From Liberibacter crescens BT-1 (GTDB taxonomy: Bacteria; Pseudomonadota; Alphaproteobacteria; Rhizobiales; Rhizobiaceae): a stretch of DNA of 64,000 bases. The first letter of the stretch is position 1. Each line of letters begins with the position of its first letter. The stretch lies in assembly GCF_000325745.1 (NCBI RefSeq), contig NC_019907.1, positions 62,001 to 126,000 on the forward strand, given 5' to 3'. Both the position numbers and the translations under genes were made by a program. The notes beneath the pieces were generated by a model. It had not been told where the DNA came from and did no database searches. It worked only from the letters and a program-made list of their open reading frames with translations. This document shows positions 58,701-64,000 of the stretch, in pieces.

Positions 58701-59179
58701 TCTGGGTTTATATTTTTCTCAATAGTGAGTTCTTTAGGCTGAGTTTTTGAGTTTTCAAGTTGATTCACAAGCTTTTCAAGCTTTTTGAGCATATATTGAT
58801 TTTCAAATCCTTTTTTAGAAGAATCTAATTTGTTTCTATGTTCAATAGAATGAGAATCATCAGGTTCCAGTAAATTAATCATCTTAGTATTCTTTGAGAA
58901 TTCATCTTGATTATAATCAAAATTTTGATTTTTTATAATTTCTTGTTCAGGAGCATGATGTAGAAATAATTTTTTTTCAGTATGAAGATTAGGATTTAAA
59001 GAATGATTAGTTTGAAGTTTCGATAGCGGTGAACTTCTCTTTTCTTTTTCATGAATTCTTAGCTGTGATTGAGCTTTTACATGTTGCATCAAGCCTTCAA
59101 CACGTTCTTCAAGCCCTTCAAGTGTACGGTTTAGTACATCTATTTCAGAATGTCGATTTTTAGGTTGTAATCCATTCAT
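55718..59179 (-). CDS. podJ: PodJ-like polar localisation protein
   Basis: A 1153-residue protein. The N-terminal 700 residues are charged, Gln/Glu/Lys-rich coiled coil. One membrane helix follows near residue 770 (HWFVFIVFIAVLITSSFLI), then a periplasmic part with Sel1/TPR-like repeats (AKWYRIAAMYNFAPAQYRLGN, AYKWLSIAARNGNKMAEAK). It ends with a peptidoglycan-binding domain (IQELLNRNGFNVGSVDGNYG). This is the layout of PodJ, which organises the new pole in Caulobacter and rhizobia. With DivK, PleD and CcrM it completes a set of cell-cycle parts in the window. The gene name is by architecture only. Confidence 0.75.
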   Translation of the reverse strand: MNGLQPKNRHSEIDVLNRTLEGLEERVEGLMQHVKAQSQLRIHEKEKRSSPLSKLQTNHSLNPNLHTEKKLFLHHAPEQEIIKNQNFDYNQDEFSKNTKMINLLEPDDSHSIEHRNKLDSSKKGFENQYMLKKLEKLVNQLENSKTQPKELTIEKNINPENSQDKNIIIQKSSLDSFHRDILRLVESIDWLCKVTPNATIKNLHKEFEAFCLKIDSLAKEKSLREMETYWQDIQKYLAKMDVQILHQELTFLTQQMDEVKYKLGEIKENPDVKTLEKKLNSLLLSTQQIVKLLHPINGEVILEQFSGIDSRLSEISQTISTNNHTIGQDNQKLIQRIENRLEALNNQIQKLQNEFNKRQVPTELISQLLEVLHARIKELGVSEQSTLRLAERLDEFSNLIEKSYRTESFSELTQYLLEISNKINALEQDTTNKDLSNKLDYLVHHINEITKPTKNISQEVFNNLQKTLKEITLHLENASHAPQNYTVALRNLENQICNLSEYIKSNPQAKDPSEEIYKRVSLLEDYITTNDQYVIEAAQQAAKAVFKSYEAKNKELNFSDKDDINQSNKLQEKPQKHNKNSFQELHNTLEQIAKKLDKIESKQHNTVKSQKTPYFEESQSISSSMNSSSLKKSHEQLNIEPDKEEKRKENPIKRLYKNFKKGEEELSSSDKLSFIEDNIPSINSLTLSDNSEEDYPLEPGETKIPSVKKILERVSSIQNNGRHESNGTDYIAAARRAALAASMEDLIYLKKEGNKPIIPKYNRTLRETVSKHWFVFIVFIAVLITSSFLISPILNYAKNNKDTLNPQSTKNLSQKIDQKPKEKKVSFNHLNKDSVIVKKEEIEKIPATKVATSTIRMEPSTNKFSSIEINVPDTIKPLALLKAARSGEPVAFFEIATHYLEGRNTVSADPAIAAKWYRIAAMYNFAPAQYRLGNLYEEGIGVIRNLEKAHYYYKMAANQGNINAMDKLAALFLNFEKTPNYKEGIPWLLKAANFGVTNSQFNLGILYLNGNGLPKDITEAYKWLSIAARNGNKMAEAKCIEISKILSPEEFHKASLKIQSWKQQEANPYMNSVIIPNSWRYDDTIKPSIDTKMTTRNIQELLNRNGFNVGSVDGNYGPKTISAIKAFQKSVNLKEDGIISNKFVNELVKHSKN

Positions 59180-59437
59180 TTTTAGTCTGATGCTCTTCTA
59201 CAATTTGGTTAAAGCGTATACAGTGTTTATAGATTTGACCATCTGTCAAACGTGGTAAATAACGCGTTAACTTATTAAAAATAATTGTAACTTATTTCTA
59301 TTATGTAAATAAATTTTTATATTTGTTGCTTTCGTAAGCAATGTGATTAAAATTTTTGAATGTAGCTAAAAAAATCTTATATTATATTTCTAGGTTTATA
59401 TAAAATATGGTTAAGATTTTATTGATGGATTTTATTT

Positions 59438-60430
59438 TTATGTAGCTGAGAAGGCAATTAATGCGACCTTTGAAAAACCTGCTTCTTTAAAGTAATAAGC
59501 AGCATTAGCTGCTCTTAAACCAGAACGACAGCAAAATACTATTCGTTGTTCTCTGTTACCTGATAGGTTAGATGCCCAAAGCGGGATGTCTTCTAGAGAT
59601 AAACGTATAGATTCTTTTATAGGTAAAGAAGGCATTTCTTCTACACTACGAAGATCAAAAATAATATCGCTAGAACAGATGTTATTCATTGAAATAAAAG
59701 GAATTTTTTTATTTTCTTCTGGTTCGGGAGCATTAAGGAAAGAAAAACTGCCAAAAATAAATCCATGCCCATTAAAAGTTATCATTAACCCAGGAGGTGC
59801 TGGTTTAAATTTTAATAAGTATGCTAACACAAGCTGTGCTTGGATGCTGGCAATAATAGACACTACTCCTCCAAGAACTCCTGTTGTAGAACAGCTATTT
59901 GCTTGACTTGGTAGCGATGGGAAAACTGCTCGATAACTTGGGGCCTCATTACAGAAACAACCAACGAATCCTAATAGACCAAGAACAGAAGCGCTTACAA
60001 AAGGTTTTTTATTATCTAGGCAGGCATCACTAAGGATATAAGTAACTGCAAAGTTATCTGCCGCATCAATGATAATATCTGCAGGGGCTACAGCTTCAGC
60101 TACGTTTGCAGGTGTAAGTCGTTGTATATAGGGTTTGATTTTACAGTCTGGATTAATAGATTCGAGTCTTGTTGCTGCTACCTTTGCTTTGAAATGATTT
60201 ATATCATTCATTGTAAAAAGTGTTTGGCGGTGTAAATTTTTTTCCTCTACATGATCTTCATCATATAAGCTTATAGTACCAATCCCAGCTCCTGTTAATA
60301 TTGGTAATAAAGTTGAGCTTAATCCACCAGCACCAATGATCAGCACATGAGCACAATGGAGAAGAGCTTGTCCTTCTTCTCCTATTTCTGGAAGCATGAT
60401 TTGTTGATTATAACGACTCAAATTTTTCAT
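59438..60430 (-). CDS. thiF: ThiF/MoeB-type adenylyltransferase with rhodanese tail
   Basis: It would adenylate the C-terminal Gly-Gly of ThiS for sulfur loading. The 330-residue protein has an E1-like domain (VLIIGAGGLSSTLLPILTGAGIG, YDEDHVEEKNLHRQTLF, DAADNF) and a C-terminal rhodanese domain with active-site Cys (VFCCRSGLRAANAAYYF). The fusion suggests one protein both activates ThiS and supplies persulfide. It is the last gene of thiO-thiS-thiG-thiF. Confidence 0.85.
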   Translation of the reverse strand: MKNLSRYNQQIMLPEIGEEGQALLHCAHVLIIGAGGLSSTLLPILTGAGIGTISLYDEDHVEEKNLHRQTLFTMNDINHFKAKVAATRLESINPDCKIKPYIQRLTPANVAEAVAPADIIIDAADNFAVTYILSDACLDNKKPFVSASVLGLLGFVGCFCNEAPSYRAVFPSLPSQANSCSTTGVLGGVVSIIASIQAQLVLAYLLKFKPAPPGLMITFNGHGFIFGSFSFLNAPEPEENKKIPFISMNNICSSDIIFDLRSVEEMPSLPIKESIRLSLEDIPLWASNLSGNREQRIVFCCRSGLRAANAAYYFKEAGFSKVALIAFSAT

Positions 60431-60436
60431 TATGAA

Positions 60437-61210
60437 TTATTCCAAAATTGCTTTACCAATAAGAGGCGTTGACGGTATTGCCATATTACGTTCTTCAATG
60501 ATTCCTGCAAGAAATGCTTGATAGCCAGCTTCTGTAGCTTTAGAAAATGCGTTAGCCATGGCTATTGGATCCTTAGCTTTTGCTACGGCAGTATTAAGAA
60601 GTATAGCATCAAAGCCTATTTCTAGAGCTTCCATAGCGTGTGATGGGCGTCCAATTCCAGCATCAATAATCATAGTAACTTCAGGGAAATGAGCTCGTAA
60701 ACTCATAAGTCCATATTTATTATTAAGACCTCGTCCTGTACCAATTGGAGCCCCCCAAGGCATGAGTACTTTACATCCGATCTCAAGAAGTTTATCTGCA
60801 ACTATTAAATCTTCAGTCATATAAGGAAAGACATCAAATCCGTCGTTGTGTAATATGCGAGTTGCTTCTACTAAAGCTAAAAGATCGGGATGCAGCGTAT
60901 CTGTTTCTCCAATGATTTCTAGTTTTATCCAAGTTGTTTTAAAAACTTCTCGTGCCATATAAGCAGTGTTGATGGCTTCTTTAACAGAATGGCATCCAGC
61001 AGTATTTGGTAATATACGTTTGCAAAGTGGGCTTATTAGAGACCAAAAACCTTGACCATTTCCTTCAGAGCGCATTTCTCTTCGTAATGACATTGTAACA
61101 ATTTCAATGCCACTGCTTACTATTGCTTTTTCTAAGATTTGGGGTGAAGGATATTGTGCACTCCCTAAAAGCAACCTTGAGGTTGCTTTGAAATCATAAA
61201 AAGTTAACAT
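60437..61210 (-). CDS. thiG: Thiazole synthase ThiG
   Basis: ThiG builds the thiazole phosphate from deoxyxylulose phosphate, dehydroglycine and ThiS thiocarboxylate. The 257-residue TIM barrel has [14 protein letters not shown] at the start, the Schiff-base lysine in [11 protein letters not shown], and [17 protein letters not shown] and [27 protein letters not shown]. It is 6 bases upstream of thiF and 5 after thiS. Confidence 0.95.
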   Translation of the reverse strand: MLTFYDFKATSRLLLGSAQYPSPQILEKAIVSSGIEIVTMSLRREMRSEGNGQGFWSLISPLCKRILPNTAGCHSVKEAINTAYMAREVFKTTWIKLEIIGETDTLHPDLLALVEATRILHNDGFDVFPYMTEDLIVADKLLEIGCKVLMPWGAPIGTGRGLNNKYGLMSLRAHFPEVTMIIDAGIGRPSHAMEALEIGFDAILLNTAVAKAKDPIAMANAFSKATEAGYQAFLAGIIEERNMAIPSTPLIGKAILE

Positions 61211-61215
61211 AATAA

Positions 61216-61422
61216 TTAACCTCCTTGCATAGGAGAAACTATTTCTACGGTGTCATTTTGTTTAAGCTGTAGATCAGCTCTTTTTTCTCTTGCAATGAAA
61301 ACACCATTAACAGCTGTTGCAACTATTAATGGATTGAATCCTTCTTTATCTATTAAGAGTTCTAGCGTCTTGGAATATATCTTCTTTTCTTTACCATTGA
61401 GTTGAATAGTGAACGATTCCAT
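61216..61422 (-). CDS. thiS: Sulfur carrier protein ThiS
   Basis: A 68-residue ubiquitin-like protein ending in the required Gly-Gly (VSPMQGG). It is adenylated by ThiF and carries sulfur to ThiG. It lies between thiO and thiG with gaps of only 2 and 5 bases. Confidence 0.95.
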   Translation of the reverse strand: MESFTIQLNGKEKKIYSKTLELLIDKEGFNPLIVATAVNGVFIAREKRADLQLKQNDTVEIVSPMQGG

Positions 61423-61424
61423 AG

Positions 61425-62430
61425 TTATTTCCCTTCATAAAATTGAACTTTAAGTCGCTTAGATAACTCCATTGCTAATATTGGTGCCATGAGAAAACCA
61501 TATCGATACATTCCGTTAATAATAAAAATTTTTCCATTTTCTAGAATTTTAGGCATATTATTTGGAAAAGATGGTCGGATTCCAACACCAAGTTCTATGA
61601 TATCAGCTTCAGCAAAAGCAGGATGCAAAGCGTAAGCAGTATTCATGAGTTCTACAGCTGAGCGCAATGTAATTGGATTTTGATGATTGCTTTCTATCAT
61701 TGAAGCACCAACCATAAAATAATTATCTTCTCGAGGTATAACATAGATAGAGGAACGAGGATGTAATAAACGGATTGGATGTGAGAGAAAAACATCAGGG
61801 CAACGTATTATGATCATTTCACCACGAACACCACGTAAAGAAGGAATTTCATGGTGTGCAAAAAAAACCTCTTGCATCAATGATAACATCAAATTTTTTT
61901 TCAGATATAAGATCTTGAGGATTTACTTCTTCTCCAAGATGTAAGAACCCGCCTCTTTGTTTTATCTTTTCAGCTAAAAGAACTAGTGTTTTTCGTGGAT
62001 TCAAAAAAGCTTCTTTATAGAAAAATAGCCCTCGCGAAAAACGTTCAGATAGGTCTGGTTCAAGAGAGGCTATTCCATCAACGTTAAGCCATTTATAAGA
62101 GTGTGTACGTCTTGCAAATCGGTTGAGCTCTTCATAATCACGTGAAAGTGTTAAAACCAGTGTACCGGTACCACTTCGAATAGTTTCTGGAACATGACAC
62201 AGCCACCAATTTATCGCAAGCTGTCCAAAAGTTTCTAATCTATCATTGCTAGATTCGCTTTCACAAAAAGCAGAAATCATCCCACCAGCTTGCCAAGAAG
62301 AAGATTGTACACTTATTGTATTACTCTTCTCAAAAAGAGTAATAGACATTCCTTTTTCTAAAAGCTCACTTGCTGCTGTTAAACCAACTACACCTGCTCC
62401 AACGATTGCTACATTTATATTAGAAAGCAC
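61425..62430 (-). pseudogene. thiO: Glycine oxidase ThiO, frame broken at a T8 run
   Basis: ThiO oxidises glycine to dehydroglycine for the thiazole ring. The first frame (GTG at 62430) has the FAD motif AIVGAGVVGLTAASELLEKG and runs to IIDARGFF, then stops after CTP. The rest is in another frame: AHHEIPSLRGVRGEMIIIR to the FAD-binding end MYRYGFLMAPILAMEL. The break is at eight T on the minus strand (A 61860-61867 on the plus strand); seven would give one 334-residue protein. All family motifs are intact otherwise. It heads the thiOSGF operon; no TPP riboswitch core is visible upstream. Confidence 0.85.
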
Positions 62431-62651
62431 TTTATTAGGCTCTTAAGGATTAATATATACAAAAATCATTCCTGAAGTTTATTTAAAGCCAGAAGACTAA
62501 AGACAAATTTATCTTAAAGGAACTTTACTACAATAAGTATTTATTATTATATAACAATAAAAGAATACATATTTAAAATTATAAAATGATATCGTGTATC
62601 AGTTAACGAATTATATTAACAAGTTTAGAATAATATTTATTGAAGAGTTTT

Positions 62652-63461
62652 TTATTCAGGATTATTTTTGTTTTGGTTATTATATTTTGCTGGCATGGAT
62701 ATAATATTGTACCCGGCATCTACGTGATGAATTTCTCCTGTAATTCCACGTGACATATCAGAAAGTAAATAAAGTGCTGAATTTCCTATATCTTCAAGGG
62801 TTACTGAACGACGAAGGGGAGCATTTTCTTGATTCCACGAAAGAATCGCTCGACCATTTGAAATACTAGCACCAGCTAAAGTACGGACTGGACCAGCAGA
62901 AATAGCATTAATACGAATACCTTGAGGACCATAATCGGATGCTAAATAGCGAACAGATGCTTCGAGTGCTGCTTTGGCAACTCCCATGACATTATAATTA
63001 GGAATTACACGCGTTGAACCTCCATAAGTTAGTGTCAAAATGGAACCTCCATTTGGCATTAACATTGCAGCTCGTTTTGTTACTTCTGTAAATGAAAAAC
63101 AAGAGATGAGCATAGTACGGCTAAAGTTATTACGAGTAGTATTGGCATAACAACCACGTAACTCATTTTTATCAGAAAAAGCTATAGAATGGACTACAAA
63201 ATCAAGAAATCCCCAGCGATTCTTAATTTCTTCAAACATTAAATCTATAGATTCAAGTTTTTCTACATCACAGGGAACAATGAAATTTGAGCCTAATTCA
63301 AGAGCTAAAGGTTTCAATCTTTTACCAAGTGCTTCTCCTTGATAAGAAAAGGCAAGAGATGCTCCAGCATTTGCCAATACTTTGGATATGCCCCATGCTA
63401 TGGAATAATTGTTTGCAACCCCCATAATTAGACCGTATTTCCCTTTTAAAGTGGAGTTCAT
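62652..63461 (-). CDS. fabI: Enoyl-ACP reductase FabI
   Basis: FabI performs the last reduction of fatty-acid elongation with NADH. The 269-residue SDR protein has LIMGVANNYSIAWGISK and the catalytic pattern Tyr (LTYGG), ten residues later Tyr, and Lys (NYNVMGVAKAALEASVRYL). The ATG at 63461 follows the fabB stop by 4 bases; ATG 63473 (273 residues, overlapping fabB) is nearly as good. The fabB-fabI order is the rhizobial one. Confidence 0.94.
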   Translation of the reverse strand: MNSTLKGKYGLIMGVANNYSIAWGISKVLANAGASLAFSYQGEALGKRLKPLALELGSNFIVPCDVEKLESIDLMFEEIKNRWGFLDFVVHSIAFSDKNELRGCYANTTRNNFSRTMLISCFSFTEVTKRAAMLMPNGGSILTLTYGGSTRVIPNYNVMGVAKAALEASVRYLASDYGPQGIRINAISAGPVRTLAGASISNGRAILSWNQENAPLRRSVTLEDIGNSALYLLSDMSRGITGEIHHVDAGYNIISMPAKYNNQNKNNPE

Positions 63462-63465
63462 TTTT

Positions 63466-63999
63466 TTATCCATTGTAACGCTGGAATACAAGAGTGGCAT
63501 TTGTCCCACCAAAGCCAAAAGAATTAGATAGGGCTACATCAATTTTTGCATTATCAATACGTTTCCTAACAATAGGTATCCCTTCAAATTCTGGATCTAG
63601 AGTTTCAATATTTGCACTTTCAGCAATAAAGTTTTCTTGCATCATCAGTAATGTATATATTGATTCTTGGACACCAGCCGCACCTAAAGAATGACCAGTT
63701 AAAGATTTTGTTGACTGGATATATGGAATGTTGTTCCCGAAAACTTTTCGAATTGCTTCAATCTCTCTAGTGTCACCAATAGGAGTTGAAGTTCCATGAG
63801 TGTTAATATAGTCGACACTTTCATGAATTTGACTTAAGGCTTGTCGCATACATCGAACAGCACCTTCACCTGAAGGGACAACCATGTCATGACCATCGGA
63901 GGTAGCTCCATAACCTTTTAGTTCAGCATAAATTTTTGCACCTCGTGCTTTTGCCCTTTCAAGTTCTTCTAATATTAGAATACCAGCTCCGCCTGATAT
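63466..63999 (-). CDS. fabB: 3-oxoacyl-ACP synthase I FabB (C-terminal part)
   Basis: The condensing enzyme for elongation and unsaturated fatty acids; its 5' end lies beyond the window. The visible 177 residues begin [20 protein letters not shown], contain the two catalytic histidines ([11 protein letters not shown] and [15 protein letters not shown]) and end [17 protein letters not shown]. The GVQE segment and the fabI neighbour favour FabB over FabF. Confidence 0.92.
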   Translation of the reverse strand: MSGGAGILILEELERAKARGAKIYAELKGYGATSDGHDMVVPSGEGAVRCMRQALSQIHESVDYINTHGTSTPIGDTREIEAIRKVFGNNIPYIQSTKSLTGHSLGAAGVQESIYTLLMMQENFIAESANIETLDPEFEGIPIVRKRIDNAKIDVALSNSFGFGGTNATLVFQRYNG

Positions 64000-64000
64000 A

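Noticed and set aside
59586-59906. 106-codon frame antisense to thiF
   Set aside because: Opposite a conserved domain, with no start signal or recognisable product.
62431-62651. TPP riboswitch before thiO
   Set aside because: I looked for CTGAGA and the ACCTGA-type core on the minus strand and found neither.

Overview
The window is an AT-rich, reduced alphaproteobacterial chromosome segment of rhizobial type. The best match is the genus Candidatus Liberibacter (Rhizobiaceae). The evidence is the gene content and order: bamA-lpxD-fabZ-lpxA-lpxI-lpxB, ffs-dnaX-ybaB-recR, divK-pleD-rpmG, ccrM, a podJ-like gene, fabB-fabI, cyoABCD and a BA14K-family protein. Strong A/T codon bias and homopolymer tracts inside genes also fit. 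Species is not resolved. No transposase, prophage or CRISPR array was seen.

Layout. Positions 1-4500 hold the end of bamA and a tightly overlapping envelope operon for lipid A and fatty acids. Positions 4568-8160 hold recF, then pheA, kdsB and an SH3-domain protein on the minus strand. Positions 8486-11516 hold SRP RNA, dnaX, ybaB and recR. Positions 11639-17266 are mostly minus strand: a GlcD-type flavoenzyme, tsaC, a secreted unknown, metB, a 3-methyladenine glycosylase and tRNA-Arg. Positions 17586-29612 hold a BA14K protein, a frame-broken glyQ, a previously uncalled 56-residue membrane protein, trmN6, a polyprenyl synthase, a TPR protein, nadK, prfB with its programmed frameshift, a frame-broken mrcA and an AmiC-type amidase. 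Positions 29890-35610 hold rne behind a structured leader, divK, pleD, an unassigned small-RNA candidate and rpmG. Positions 36192-40363 are cyoABCD. Positions 40506-43537 hold thiED, infA, maf, yacG and tRNA-Phe. Positions 43946-49752 hold a 7TM-PAS-GGDEF-EAL protein, xseB, yraN, rsmI and ccrM. Positions 49933-53379 are a tandem duplication of livK plus the 5' part of thrC. After it come the complete thrC, an M16 protease, a PodJ-like polarity protein, thiO(broken)-thiS-thiG-thiF, fabI and the end of fabB.

How it works together. Envelope biogenesis (lipid A, peptidoglycan, fatty acids), replication and repair, one terminal oxidase and the end of thiamine synthesis dominate. Pieces of the CtrA-type cell-cycle and polarity circuit are present (DivK, PleD, CcrM, PodJ-like). 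Both GGDEF domains in the window have lost the canonical signature, which suggests decay of c-di-GMP synthesis.

Main points for a second look: (1) two intact livK copies whose differences are almost all amino-acid changing; (2) three important genes (glyQ, mrcA, thiO) each carrying one extra base in an A/T run, meaning assembly error, real decay or slippage decoding; (3) a compact RNA candidate with promoter and terminator between pleD and rpmG; (4) a 10-residue insertion in IF-1; (5) a structured rne leader.
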